Assembly (NCBI GenBank): GCA_964510315.1 | Contig: CAZEAP010000018.1 | Span: 12,168-76,167, forward strand | Direction of reading: 5' to 3' | Source of the DNA: CAZEAP01 sp964510315 | GTDB taxonomy: Bacteria; Planctomycetota; Brocadiia; SM23-32 | DNA: 64,000 bases | In this document: positions 1-8,800 of the stretch, one piece after another | Layout of the letters: every line of letters starts with the position of its first letter | Numbering within the stretch: position 1 is the stretch's first letter | Position numbers and translations under genes: made by a program | Notes under the pieces: model-generated | The model's database searches: none | What the model saw: the letters and a program-made list of their open reading frames with translations, nothing else | What the model was told of the DNA's origin: nothing

Positions 1-138
1 TTTCATCTGCTCTACGCCTTCCGGGAATTCTCTCTCCGGATGAGACTCCTCCGACCGTCCGCGTGCAACGCTGCCAACGAACGCGAAACCGGCCACAGAA
101 ACAGCGACGAACACCCAGATCAGCTTGGAACGCCTCAT
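1..138 (-). CDS. N-terminus of a secreted or membrane-anchored hypothetical protein (runs off the window)
   Basis: Reading from the ATG at 138 towards position 1 gives 46 residues beginning MRRSKLIWVFVAVSVAGF, a short basic start followed by one hydrophobic stretch, then a charged Glu/Arg-rich segment. This looks like a signal peptide or N-terminal anchor. An AGGAGG-like ribosome site lies at 145-150, correctly spaced, which supports the start. The rest lies outside the window, so the function cannot be judged. Confidence 0.6.
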   Translation of the reverse strand, partial: MRRSKLIWVFVAVSVAGFAFVGSVARGRSEESHPEREFPEGVEQMK

Positions 139-203
139 GCGATCCCTCCTTCACCTGACCCCACCAAGTCCATTGCTCCGTACTCGCCCCTATCGGGCGA
201 TTC

Positions 204-1151
204 TCAGCCGCTGTAGAGCCACCGCACTTGCTCGGCATCCAATCCGATGTCGGCGGCGGCCATGTTCTCCCGCAGATGCTCCGGGTCCAGGGTTCCCGTA
301 ATGGGGAAGACCGGGAAATCCTGGTTCATCAGCCACGCCAGGGCCACCTGGTTGGGGGTGACGCCCAGCTCCTGGGCCAGCTCGCGGGCGCGTTGGCGAC
401 GCGCCCGGCTCAGGTCGTTGTCATAGGCGTCTCGACCGCCCTCCTCAAGGGCGAAGTACCCGCGGGCGGTGGAGGTGTAGGCGACCAGGGCCATACCCGT
501 CCGCTCGTGGAAACCAACCTCCTCCTCGTGGGCATATACGGTCTGCGTGCCGCGAGGCTCCGGCGGCGGGGATTCCTTGTAGGCAAGGCTCCATTCGACC
601 TGACTGACCGCAAAGCCCCGGAGGCCGTTCTGCTCGGCGTATCGATTGGCTTCCTCAATCCGGTCGCAGGTCCAGTTGCTGGCCCCCAGGTAGCGGATGC
701 GCCCGCGCTGGACCTCTTCATTCAGGTAGTCGATGATCTCGGCGACCTCCATCGCCAGGTCGTCGCGGTGAAGGTAATACAGGTCGATCGCCTCCAGCCC
801 GAGCCGGCCGAGGCTGTCGTCAATGTCCGCGCGGATGCGGTAGGGCGCCAGCCACTCGTCGGTCCTCCGGTAACCGCCCAGGTGTGGTTGCCCTCCTTTC
901 GTGGCGATAACCAGGTCCTCTCCCCCGTTGCGCTGGACGTAGTCTCCGACCAGGCGCTCTGCGGCCCCCGTGCCTCTCAGAGTCCAGGCGGAATAGACGT
1001 GAGCGGTGTCGATGAAGTTCCCGCCGCCGTCACGGAAGGCATTCAGCAACTCGTCGACCTCATCGACCGTCGCATCAGCGCCCATTCCCGCGGTGCCGTA
1101 ACAGACCTGTGAGACCCGAAGGTCCGTCCCGCGCAAGACTCTCCGGTCCAT
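204..1151 (-). CDS. Aldo/keto reductase
   Basis: A 315-residue cytoplasmic NAD(P)H-dependent oxidoreductase of the aldo/keto reductase superfamily, which reduces aldehydes and ketones. The tetrad residues are visible: Asp and Tyr in FIDTAHVYSAW, Lys in ATKGGQ and His in YYLHRDD. The length is normal for an (alpha/beta)8 AKR. The frame stays open further upstream, but the start at 1151 is chosen because GCAGGAGG sits just before it and the family begins at MDRRVLRGTDLRVS. It diverges from the beta-glucosidase at 1321, with about 170 bp of shared upstream DNA. The natural substrate is not predictable; sugar-derived carbonyls are a guess from the neighbour. Confidence 0.88.
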   Translation of the reverse strand: MDRRVLRGTDLRVSQVCYGTAGMGADATVDEVDELLNAFRDGGGNFIDTAHVYSAWTLRGTGAAERLVGDYVQRNGGEDLVIATKGGQPHLGGYRRTDEWLAPYRIRADIDDSLGRLGLEAIDLYYLHRDDLAMEVAEIIDYLNEEVQRGRIRYLGASNWTCDRIEEANRYAEQNGLRGFAVSQVEWSLAYKESPPPEPRGTQTVYAHEEEVGFHERTGMALVAYTSTARGYFALEEGGRDAYDNDLSRARRQRARELAQELGVTPNQVALAWLMNQDFPVFPITGTLDPEHLRENMAAADIGLDAEQVRWLYSG

Positions 1152-1231
1152 CCCAACCTCCTGCCGGCAGGTTCCGGCTCTCATTCTAATCGCCACGGCC
1201 GATGCGAACAATCGCACCTGGCGCTCCACGG

Positions 1232-1260
1232 TTGACACAGCCGCCCGGGGGTGCCATACA
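1232..1260 (+). promoter_or_regulatory. Candidate sigma-70 promoter for the GH1 gene
   Basis: TTGACA at 1232-1237, a 17-bp spacer, then CATACA at 1255-1260, about 60 bp before the beta-glucosidase start. The -35 is perfect and the -10 is weak. Confidence 0.4.
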
Positions 1261-1320
1261 TAGGCGGCTGAAAACCCTGATCTGCACTTGTCATCTTCTC
1301 TGTTCGCTTCGGAATGCACA

Positions 1321-2688
1321 ATGAAGGAATTCCCGGAGGATTTCTTGTGGGGGGCGGCCACCTCCTCCTACCAGATCGAGGGCGCCTGGCTTGAAGACGG
1401 CAAGGCGCCCAGCATCTGGGACGCCTACAGCCTGCTGCCGGGGAGGATACGGGACGGCACCACCGGACAGGTCGCTTGCGATCACTACCACCAATTGGAG
1501 CAGGACGTTGCGCTGATGCGGGAACTGGGCCTTCAGTCGTATCGGTTCTCCATCTGCTGGCCGCGGATACTGCCGGCCGGGACCGGAGAGGTCAACCAGG
1601 CGGGCGTGGACTTTTACGACCGCTTAATAGACCTGCTGCTGGAGGCCGGCATCCAGCCCTTCCCCACTCTCTACCATTGGGAGATGCCCCTGGCACTGGA
1701 GATGAAGTACGGGGGCTGGCTGCATCCGGACGCCCCGGAATGGTTCGCCGAATACGCCGAAGTCTGCTTCGAGAGGTTCGGGGACCGCGTGCAGCGCTGG
1801 CTCACCATCAACGAGCCCCACGCATTCGCCATGTGCGGCTACCGCTGGGGCGTCCACGCCCCCGGCCGCACCGCCCACGGCGACTCCGAGCCCTACCTGG
1901 TCGGCTACCATCTGCTGCAGGCCCACGCCCGGGCTGCCGAAATCTACCGGCGGAAGTTCCCGCCCGGCAGCGGGGGCCAGATCGGCATGGCAATCTCCAC
2001 CCACTGGGCCGAGCCCCGCAGCGAGAGCGACCAGGACCGACGGGCCGCCCGGCGCTCCGTCGAGTTCCAGTTCGGCTGGTTCGCCCACCCGATGGTGCTC
2101 GGAGACTACCCGGAGATTATGAGGCGCATGCTGGGTGATCGCCTGCCTCCACTGAGCGCCGAGGACAAAGCCATGCTCAAAGGGTCGGCCGACTTCCTGG
2201 GCCTCAATCACTACCACACGGTCCACGCCTACGCTCCTCCCCCCGATGCGGAGAACGGCCGCTACGTAGAGGAAGCGCACACCGTCGAGACCAGGTACCG
2301 GGGCGAGGAGCAGTCCGTGGTCGGATGGACATTTCTGCCCGAAGGGATGCGCAGAATACTCGGCTGGGTGCAGGAGACCTACCCGGACGTCCCCGTGTAT
2401 ATAACCGAGAACGGGTATCCGCTCGCCGAAGAAAACCGCCAGGAGGCGCTCGACGACCAGCGACGGGTGCAGCACTTCCGCGACTACCTGGGCGCGTGCC
2501 ACGAGGCCATTCAGGCAGGAGTTGATCTGAGGGGGTTTTTCGCCTGGACGCTGATGGACAACTTCGAGTGGGGTTCGGGCTATACCGTCGACTTCGGCCT
2601 GTGCCACACCGACTTCGAGACGATGGAACGGACGCCGAAGGCATCGGCACGGTTCTACTCGGAGGTCATCGCCGACAACGGGTTCTAA
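1321..2688 (+). CDS. Beta-glucosidase, glycoside hydrolase family 1
   Basis: A 455-residue GH1 enzyme, the typical length for a bacterial beta-glucosidase, without a signal peptide and so cytoplasmic. It opens with FPEDFLWGAATSSYQIEGAW, the GH1 signature with the glycone-binding Gln. The acid/base Glu165 lies in TINEPH and the nucleophile Glu363 in ITENGY. The substrate-pocket segment FEWGSGY is near the C-terminus. It should hydrolyse cellobiose or other beta-glucosides taken up by the cell. The ATG at 1321 is chosen because GH1 proteins start at this phenylalanine-rich motif. The stop codon overlaps that of the convergent gene at 2685. Confidence 0.95.
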   Translation: MKEFPEDFLWGAATSSYQIEGAWLEDGKAPSIWDAYSLLPGRIRDGTTGQVACDHYHQLEQDVALMRELGLQSYRFSICWPRILPAGTGEVNQAGVDFYDRLIDLLLEAGIQPFPTLYHWEMPLALEMKYGGWLHPDAPEWFAEYAEVCFERFGDRVQRWLTINEPHAFAMCGYRWGVHAPGRTAHGDSEPYLVGYHLLQAHARAAEIYRRKFPPGSGGQIGMAISTHWAEPRSESDQDRRAARRSVEFQFGWFAHPMVLGDYPEIMRRMLGDRLPPLSAEDKAMLKGSADFLGLNHYHTVHAYAPPPDAENGRYVEEAHTVETRYRGEEQSVVGWTFLPEGMRRILGWVQETYPDVPVYITENGYPLAEENRQEALDDQRRVQHFRDYLGACHEAIQAGVDLRGFFAWTLMDNFEWGSGYTVDFGLCHTDFETMERTPKASARFYSEVIADNGF

Positions 2689-3110
2689 CCGCCGATTGAG
2701 GAACCGGGCTCGGCCGCGCTGCTCGCGGCCCTCTTCCACAGAATGAGTATCGCGGCTCCGAAGACGATGCAGAACAGCGCGTCCCCTGCAAACCACATGA
2801 TCGGCATTCCCAGCAGAGCACCGGTCACCGCGCAGACGATCCCCAGGATAATCCCCGCCGCGCCGGAAAACGGCACGAGGGGACCGTATCGGAGAGGATC
2901 ACGAGCGAGGATGATAAAGAAAATGCCGACGAGTACATAGGTGGCCGACATGGCGCGGACGGTATAGTTGAAAAGAGGCGAATCGGGGAACGGCTGCTCC
3001 CCGAAAGTCTCCGCCAGCGCCTGCATGGTCGAGATGGGCAGGAGAAGTCCCAGAAGACCCGACAGGCAGAGCAGTCCCAAGACCCAAAGGCAAACCTTCA
3101 AGGCCCGCAT
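2685..3110 (-). CDS. Small four-helix membrane protein of unknown function
   Basis: A 141-residue protein with four predicted membrane segments: near residues 4-24, 53-70, 76-105 and 108-128. No catalytic motif is recognised. The ATG at 3110 is preceded by GGAGGT and follows an upstream extension with no membrane character. It converges on the GH1 gene, the two stop codons sharing three bases. Layout and size resemble DUF4345-type small integral membrane proteins, but this is only a resemblance. Confidence 0.65.
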   Translation of the reverse strand: MRALKVCLWVLGLLCLSGLLGLLLPISTMQALAETFGEQPFPDSPLFNYTVRAMSATYVLVGIFFIILARDPLRYGPLVPFSGAAGIILGIVCAVTGALLGMPIMWFAGDALFCIVFGAAILILWKRAASSAAEPGSSIGG

Positions 3111-3274
3111 GGTGGACCTCCGGTCTGACGAACCGCAAAGCGATACCCCGGCAGCCCCGCAACCCCTCGCCGGACGCCTCCCATGATATTCGCGGGACCG
3201 GGGAACCTGCAAGGCCCCGGCCGCCTCTTCACAGCCCGGCCCGACCCGACGAAACTGTTCGGCCTAACGGAAGC

Positions 3275-3304
3275 TTGACAGGAAACTAACAGAAACCTTA
3301 TAGT
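3275..3304 (+). promoter_or_regulatory. Sigma-70 promoter for the outer-membrane protein gene
   Basis: TTGACA at 3275-3280, an 18-bp spacer and TATAGT at 3299-3304, about 65 bp before the start at 3368. The match to consensus is good. Confidence 0.65.
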
Positions 3305-3367
3305 CTCCGCGTGCAGGATTAATCGAGGTCGGGAACCAAAGGATCCTTCACCGGAAGGAGGAGGAGC

Positions 3368-4306
3368 ATGCGCATCAAGCGGCAGAAGCGTGGAGGTATC
3401 GTGGGAATAGGCGTATGGGCAATCGTCCTGCTGGCGGCACTGGCGCTTGCGCCGTGCGGGACTTTCGCACAGGAAGCCGCCGAGGAGCCCCCTCCCCTGC
3501 CCCTCCACACCATCGAGGGGGTCGGCGGACTCGTTCTCACCCCGACGGCCTACCTGGTCAATCCACCGGGGGAAGGTGACCGGTGCGGCAAGCCGGCCTT
3601 CGGTGCCCATGCCGTCTGGGTGGGGAACCGTGACCTCCAGGCGTTCACCATGACGTGGAGCCCCTGCGAACGGGTTGAGCTGGGCTACGCCTTCAACCGG
3701 TTTGGGATTGGGGACCTGGCCGTGCCCGCACGCATCCGCGTTCGTGCGGACGAAATCTACCTGCATCACTTCAACGTGCGGGTGAATCTGATCCAGGAAG
3801 GCGGATGTGCCGACTGGATGCCGGCCATAACCGCGGGCGCCCACTACAAGTACAACAACGACATCGCCGAGATCAACCGAGATCTTGGAGGGGCCCTGGA
3901 GGCCATCGGCTACAACGACAACGACGGCGTCGACTTCACCCTGACGGCCACCAAGACCCTCGATCTGTTCCCCCGGCCGGTTATCGCCACCGCGGGCTTG
4001 CGGGCGTCAAAGGCATCACAACTGGGCCTGACGGGCTTCGGGGACGACTACCTGATCAGCTTCGAGGGGAGCGTCCTTACGCTGCTGACTGATCGGCTGG
4101 CGGTCGGCGCCGAGTACCGGCAAAAGCGCGAAGCACTGGGAGAGATCGACGATGTCGTGAATTCCGAAGACTCCTGGTGGGACGTGCACGCGGCCTACAT
4201 CCTCAATCCCCACGCCACCGTCTACGCCACCGTCGGTGACGCCGGCGCCGTGCTGGATCACACCGACGAGACCATCTACGGCCTCGTTTTCAAATACGAG
4301 TTCTGA
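3368..4306 (+). CDS. Predicted outer-membrane beta-barrel protein (DUF3034-like)
   Basis: 312 residues. A Lys/Arg-rich start and a hydrophobic stretch (residues 12-34, ending TFAQ) form a signal peptide. The mature part alternates polar and hydrophobic residues as in beta strands, is rich in Tyr, Gly and Asp, and ends in phenylalanine (FKYEF), the usual C-terminal signal for BAM-assembled barrels. The opening GVGGLVLTPTAYLVNPP and the overall layout resemble DUF3034 family proteins; the role is unknown. A strong GGAAGGAGGAGG ribosome site precedes the start. It has its own promoter and a downstream stem-loop, so it is probably monocistronic. The barrel type is inferred from composition only. 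Confidence 0.75.
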   Translation: MRIKRQKRGGIVGIGVWAIVLLAALALAPCGTFAQEAAEEPPPLPLHTIEGVGGLVLTPTAYLVNPPGEGDRCGKPAFGAHAVWVGNRDLQAFTMTWSPCERVELGYAFNRFGIGDLAVPARIRVRADEIYLHHFNVRVNLIQEGGCADWMPAITAGAHYKYNNDIAEINRDLGGALEAIGYNDNDGVDFTLTATKTLDLFPRPVIATAGLRASKASQLGLTGFGDDYLISFEGSVLTLLTDRLAVGAEYRQKREALGEIDDVVNSEDSWWDVHAAYILNPHATVYATVGDAGAVLDHTDETIYGLVFKYEF

Positions 4307-4344
4307 CGACCGACTCGGACGAGGGATCGCAGCGGTTCTGTCAA

Positions 4345-4374
4345 CGAGGGGCAGGCTTTGGCACCTGCCCCTCG
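4345..4374 (+). terminator. Stem-loop after the barrel-protein gene
   Basis: An 11-bp perfect inverted repeat, CGAGGGGCAGG (4345-4355) and CCTGCCCCTCG (4364-4374), with an 8-base loop, 39 bp after the stop codon. There is no clear T-run behind it, so it may stabilise the mRNA end rather than act as a strict intrinsic terminator. Confidence 0.55.
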
Positions 4375-4433
4375 CCGTTGGCCGGGAGTTTCATTCTCTT
4401 CCTCAGCGGGAGTCCGTCGGTCATCCCCCTCAG

Positions 4434-4463
4434 TTGACACCTCGCCGCTCGTGCGGATAGCAT
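4434..4463 (+). promoter_or_regulatory. Sigma-70 promoter for hppA
   Basis: TTGACA at 4434-4439, an 18-bp spacer and TAGCAT at 4458-4463, leaving a leader of about 55 bases before the hppA start. Confidence 0.6.
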
Positions 4464-4525
4464 GAGGGGTTGGCGCTTTTCCGAGTCCGGTTCCGGCCGG
4501 AAGCTCTCCAGAGGAGCTTTGCACC

Positions 4526-6571
4526 ATGCCTGTAGCACTCATCGAGCCTGAAGTCCTGACCCGGGTATTGTCGGCCGTTCCATGGCTGGGTGTATTCGGC
4601 GTAGTTGTAGCGATTTTCACCTACTTCGCGGTGCTCCGGCACTCCCCCGGCGACGAGTTGATGCAAAGCATCGCGGAGAAAGTGCACAGCGGCGCCATGG
4701 TGTTCCTGAAGCGGGAATACAGCATCATCGCCCTCTTCATGGTGCTGGTGTTCATCGCCCTGGCACTGCTGATAAACCCCTGGACGGGCGTGGCCTATTT
4801 GTGCGGGGCCCTCGCTTCCATGCTGGCCGGTTGGCTGGGCATGAACGCGGCGACCCGCGCGGCGACACGAGCCTGCCAGGGCGCGAAGGAGGGCGGCGCG
4901 CCGAAGGCCCTGGCAATCGCCTTCCAGGGCGGCTCGGTGATGGGCATTTCCGTAGCCGCGCTGGGCGTAGTGGGACTCGGCTTCTTCTTCATCTTCTTCA
5001 AAGGAGACGACCCGACGAAGGCCCCCCTCATCATCAACGGTTTCGCGATGGGCGCCTCCAGCATCGCCCTGTTCGCGCGCCTCGGGGGTGGCATCTACAC
5101 TAAGAGCGCCGACGTCGGGGCTGACCTGGTCGGCAAGGTGGAGGCCGGCATCCCCGAAGACGACCCCCGGAATCCCGGCGTCATAGCGGACAACGTCGGA
5201 GACAACGTCGGAGACACGGCCGGAATGGGCGCCGACCTGTTCGAGTCCTACGTGGGCTCGGTGGTGGCAACGATGGCCCTTGGTGCCGCCCTGTGGACCG
5301 GCACAGAGGCGCTGGCCCGCATGTCCCTGCCCATCCTGTTGATCGCTGTCGGCCTGGTGGCCTCGCTGATCGGGGTGGGATCGATGAGCCTGTTGAAGAG
5401 AACGACCCCGCAGGCGGCTCTTCGGAACGCCACCTACGTCAGCGGCGTCCTGTTCCTGATCGGGGCCTATTTGGCAACCATCTGGCTGCTGGGCACCGTC
5501 AACCCGTTCTGGGCCGTGCTGGCCGGAATGATCGCTGGAGTGCTGATCGGGCTGGAGAGTGAGTATTTCACCTCCGGGCCGCCGATCCGGAAGATAGCTC
5601 ATTCCAGCGAGACGGGAACCGCCCCCACCATCATCACGGGCCTGGCGGTCGGCTTTAAGAGCACCGTGCTGCCCCTGATCACCCTGTGCATCGCCATCGC
5701 CGTGGCCTACAAGTTCGCCGACCTCTACGGCATCGCCATCAGCGCCGTCGGCATGCTGGCGACCATCGGCATCGTGATGTCCACCGATTCCTATGGCCCC
5801 ATCGCCGACAACGCCGGCGGCATGGCCGAGATGAGCAACGCCGGACCGGAGATTCGCTCGATCACCGACCGCCTGGACGCCCTGGGCAACACCACGGCGG
5901 CCATCGGGAAGGGCTTCGCCATCGGCTCGGCTGCTCTGACCGCGCTGGCCCTGTTCTCCGCCTACCAGAAGACCGTCGGCCTGGAAACCATCAGCCTGAC
6001 CGAGTCGGACGTGGTGACCGGGCTTCTGCTCGGGGCCGCCATGCCGTTCCTCATCGCCGCGCTCACCATGGAAGCGGTTGGGCGCGCGGCCGGCAAGATG
6101 GTGGACGAGATTCGGCGGCAGTTCCGCGAAATCAAGGGACTGCTGGACGGCGAAGCCGAGCCGGAGACCGACCGTTGCATCGACATCGTCACCCGTGCGG
6201 CACTGAAGGAGATGATCATCCCGGGCGTGCTGGCCATCATCGCACCCCTGGCTGTGGGGCTGCTGATCAGTGCCAAATGCCTGGCCGGCTTCCTGGCCGG
6301 GGCCACCGCCACCGGCGTGCCGATGGGAATCTTCATGGCCAACGGCGGGGGCGCATGGGACAACGCCAAAAAATGGATCGAGGAGGGCAACCTCGGCGGC
6401 AAGGGCTCGCCCGCGCACAAGGCGGCGGTCGTAGGCGACACCGTCGGCGACCCTTTCAAGGACACCTCCGGTCCATCCATGAACATCCTTATCAAGCTGA
6501 TGGGGGTGGTCTCACTGGTCTTCGGGCCGGTCATCCAACAGTGGGGCGGATTGCTGGGCAGGCTCTTCTAA
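4526..6571 (+). CDS. hppA: Membrane-bound ion-pumping pyrophosphatase, K+-dependent type
   Basis: A 681-residue polytopic inner-membrane protein with about 16 membrane helices. It hydrolyses pyrophosphate and pumps H+ or Na+. The substrate site is clear: DVGADLVGKVEAGIPEDDP (about residues 196-214), DNVGDNVGDTAG following it, and a later DNAGGMAEMSN with a third Asp-rich motif near the C-terminus (GDTVGDPFKDTSGPS). At the K+-dependence position the sequence reads GNTTAA (Ala458). K+-independent family members have Lys there, so this enzyme should need K+. Whether it pumps H+ or Na+ was not resolved. GAGGAG lies before the ATG. It recovers energy from pyrophosphate made in biosynthesis. Confidence 0.97.
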   Translation: MPVALIEPEVLTRVLSAVPWLGVFGVVVAIFTYFAVLRHSPGDELMQSIAEKVHSGAMVFLKREYSIIALFMVLVFIALALLINPWTGVAYLCGALASMLAGWLGMNAATRAATRACQGAKEGGAPKALAIAFQGGSVMGISVAALGVVGLGFFFIFFKGDDPTKAPLIINGFAMGASSIALFARLGGGIYTKSADVGADLVGKVEAGIPEDDPRNPGVIADNVGDNVGDTAGMGADLFESYVGSVVATMALGAALWTGTEALARMSLPILLIAVGLVASLIGVGSMSLLKRTTPQAALRNATYVSGVLFLIGAYLATIWLLGTVNPFWAVLAGMIAGVLIGLESEYFTSGPPIRKIAHSSETGTAPTIITGLAVGFKSTVLPLITLCIAIAVAYKFADLYGIAISAVGMLATIGIVMSTDSYGPIADNAGGMAEMSNAGPEIRSITDRLDALGNTTAAIGKGFAIGSAALTALALFSAYQKTVGLETISLTESDVVTGLLLGAAMPFLIAALTMEAVGRAAGKMVDEIRRQFREIKGLLDGEAEPETDRCIDIVTRAALKEMIIPGVLAIIAPLAVGLLISAKCLAGFLAGATATGVPMGIFMANGGGAWDNAKKWIEEGNLGGKGSPAHKAAVVGDTVGDPFKDTSGPSMNILIKLMGVVSLVFGPVIQQWGGLLGRLF

Positions 6572-6620
6572 CTTCATCGAAGCAGAAAGATCCCCCGGCA
6601 TCCCGCCGGCGAGGTGGACA

Positions 6621-8480
6621 ATGAAAAGGGCCTTGCGCATCCTTACGGCACTCCTCCCGCTGTTCTGCACCACGGCGGTCCTCGCCCTCAACGCCGGAAC
6701 CGATTCCGAAGTCGAACTCACCGTTCCCCCATCGAGCGAGAGCTTCACCGTAGCCATCCTTGCCGACCGGACCACCGGCTACGGGTCCGGGCTCGCGGTG
6801 CTCGACCGGGCCGTTACGGAGCTGAACCTGCTGGAGCCGGAACTGGTGTTCCACATCGGCGACATGGTTCCCGGCTACATCCGGGACATGGACCGGTGGG
6901 AGCGCGACGTCCAGAAAGTCAAAGACATCCTCGACCGGCTGGAAGCACCGTTCTTCCCGACCGCCGGCAATCACGACGTCATCACCGGCACCGGCAGCCC
7001 CGACGACCACCGCGGCGAGGAACTCTACCTCCGGCACTTCGGGCCGCTTTACTACTCGCTCGATTACCGGGGCGCGCACTTCGTGGTCCTCTACACCGAC
7101 GAAGCCCTGCAATCCCACCCGGAGATCAGCCAGGAACAGATTGAGTGGCTCCGCCGCGACCTGGCGGACGCCGACGCCGACCAGGTCTTCGTGCTGCTCC
7201 ACAAACCGGTCTGGGAATACCCGGAAAACAACTGGGACCAGGTGCACCGGATACTGCGCCAACATTCGGTGCGGGCCGTCATCGCGGGGCACTTCCACCA
7301 CTACTACAGGTCCCACAAGCGCGACGGAATTCAATACTACGTGATCGGGGTCACGGGCGGCCGCACCTTCTCACCCGAACTGGCCGGCGGTCTGGAGCAC
7401 TACTGCCTCCTGCGGGTCAGTCCCCGGCGCTACAGCCTTGCACTCGTCAAGCCGGGCCACATCCTGCCGGACGACTACATTGTTGCCAAAGACTACAAAG
7501 AGATGGAGCAGTTGCGGCGGCTCTCCCGTGAGCAGACCGGCGTGGATAACGCACTCCCCAGCCCGGAGGCGGGGCCCGTGAACGCCACGGTGAGCATCCG
7601 TGCCGCCAACCCCCTGGACCGGCCGCTGCCGCTCACCGTCCGGGGCCTGGGTCCGGGCCACCGATGGCGCTTCCGCCCTTCGGTGGTCAGGCTCACCGTT
7701 CCGCCGCACCAGAGCCGGCGTGTGGAGCTGACGGTCGCCGGTGCCGAGGCGAGCGCACGCGAACTGAGCGTTCCAGAGGTGGAGATCGTTTACCACTACG
7801 TGGACTCCCGGGGGCGCACCGTGCCGCTGGTGCTGCCTCGGCGGATACCCCTCCGGCGGGAACTGACCACGGACCTGCGCCAGGCGTCCATCTCGCTGGA
7901 CGGCGCGGCGGAGGAGCAAGCGTGGACCTCCGCCCCCCTGCTGACCACGGCCCACTGGCAGACCAGCCCTTACGAGTCCGACGAGCCCGGCCCCACCTTT
8001 CGCACGCTCGCCACGCCGGCCGGACTCTACCTTTTCGTCACGTCTCCGGACCAGCACGTCTCCCGGTTCCGGGCCCCGCGCATGCTGAGCGACGCGCTTT
8101 TCGTAGGGGGCATCTCCGGTGAGAGCGGCTACGGCGCCGCCGTGGAGAAGCCGCCCATCATCGTCATCTACCCCTTCGACTCGGGCCGGTCGCGCGCCGT
8201 GCGCGCCTTCTGGGATGCGCGCAGGCCGGTGGGGCCGGCCGTGGAAGGGGTTTTTGCCGAATCGAAGGTGCTTCCCGGCGGCAAGGGCTGGCGCTGCGAA
8301 GCCTTGGTGCCCTGGAACCTCCTACTGGCGGGGGAAACCGAACCGCCGAAGGAGATGCTGTTCAACCTGGGTGTCTGGGACAACGACGGGGACCTGTTCA
8401 CCGAGCTTCACTCCTGGGCGCCGACCGACACGGCAAACCACTGGGGGCGGCTGCTGGTAGGTGACCCGGCGGAAGAGTGA
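6621..8480 (+). CDS. Secreted calcineurin-like metallophosphoesterase with C-terminal CBM9-like domain
   Basis: 619 residues. A signal peptide (1-22) is followed by a metallophosphoesterase domain (about 40-270) with the metal-site motifs HIGDM, AGNHDV, LLHKPVW and AGHFHHY. The first motif reads LADRTTG instead of the usual Asp-x-His, so one metal ligand looks changed. A middle beta-rich segment (about 300-410) is followed by a C-terminal region (about 415-615) resembling carbohydrate-binding module family 9, which begins near ISLDGAAEEQAW. It probably acts outside the cytoplasmic membrane on a phosphorylated substrate attached to or near polysaccharide. The start is 49 bp after hppA, but no functional link is evident. 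Confidence 0.85.
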   Translation: MKRALRILTALLPLFCTTAVLALNAGTDSEVELTVPPSSESFTVAILADRTTGYGSGLAVLDRAVTELNLLEPELVFHIGDMVPGYIRDMDRWERDVQKVKDILDRLEAPFFPTAGNHDVITGTGSPDDHRGEELYLRHFGPLYYSLDYRGAHFVVLYTDEALQSHPEISQEQIEWLRRDLADADADQVFVLLHKPVWEYPENNWDQVHRILRQHSVRAVIAGHFHHYYRSHKRDGIQYYVIGVTGGRTFSPELAGGLEHYCLLRVSPRRYSLALVKPGHILPDDYIVAKDYKEMEQLRRLSREQTGVDNALPSPEAGPVNATVSIRAANPLDRPLPLTVRGLGPGHRWRFRPSVVRLTVPPHQSRRVELTVAGAEASARELSVPEVEIVYHYVDSRGRTVPLVLPRRIPLRRELTTDLRQASISLDGAAEEQAWTSAPLLTTAHWQTSPYESDEPGPTFRTLATPAGLYLFVTSPDQHVSRFRAPRMLSDALFVGGISGESGYGAAVEKPPIIVIYPFDSGRSRAVRAFWDARRPVGPAVEGVFAESKVLPGGKGWRCEALVPWNLLLAGETEPPKEMLFNLGVWDNDGDLFTELHSWAPTDTANHWGRLLVGDPAEE

Positions 8481-8509
8481 CCGGGCGGGCGGTGGAGGAC
8501 CCCAGAAGC

Positions 8510-8537
8510 TTGACAAAACCGGCCAGTGCCGTAGAAT
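8510..8537 (+). promoter_or_regulatory. Sigma-70 promoter of the tRNA-Leu gene
   Basis: TTGACA at 8510-8515, a 16-bp spacer and TAGAAT at 8532-8537, ending 10 bases before the mature tRNA 5' end. A near-consensus stable-RNA promoter. Confidence 0.75.
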
Positions 8538-8547
8538 AAGGAATTGT

Positions 8548-8635
8548 GCGGATGTGGCGGAATCGGCAGACGCGCTAGGTTCAGGACCTAGTGGGTGGAT
8601 AACCCATGAGGGTTCGAATCCCTCCATCCGCACCA
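8548..8635 (+). tRNA. tRNA-Leu, anticodon CAG
   Basis: An 88-base class II tRNA with CCA encoded. The acceptor stem GCGGATG pairs with CATCCGC. The anticodon stem CTAGG/CCTAG encloses the loop TTCAGGA, giving anticodon CAG, which reads CUG leucine codons. A long variable arm (GTGGGTGGATAACCCAT region) fits leucine, and the T-arm contains GGTTCGAATCC. The start was set by the 7-bp acceptor stem and the discriminator A before CCA. A decayed integrase follows directly, marking this tRNA as a former insertion site. Confidence 0.97.
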
Positions 8636-8738
8636 TTTTCTATTTGTCGTAACCCTCCCTGCCTCAAGCGCTTAGCCGTCTCGGGCACTCCCCGTTGCCT
8701 CCGGCGCTCCAATCCGCTATCACCATTACGCGGTTGCG

Positions 8739-8760
8739 TTCGGACACTATTCGGACACTT
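8739..8760 (+). repeat. Tandem 11-bp direct repeat upstream of the integrase remnant
   Basis: Two adjacent copies, TTCGGACACTA and TTCGGACACTT, lie between the tRNA and the integrase remnant. Their position fits recombinase arm-type sites or an element border, but this is inferred only from location. Confidence 0.5.
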
Positions 8761-8800
8761 TTGCCGGCTCCGTTCCCTCTACCTGCGGGAGGATATCACG

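Noticed and set aside
4430..6418. A 662-codon open frame antisense to hppA.
   Set aside because: It is the codon shadow of a GC-rich gene. It has no ribosome site or family motif, and hppA itself is unmistakable.
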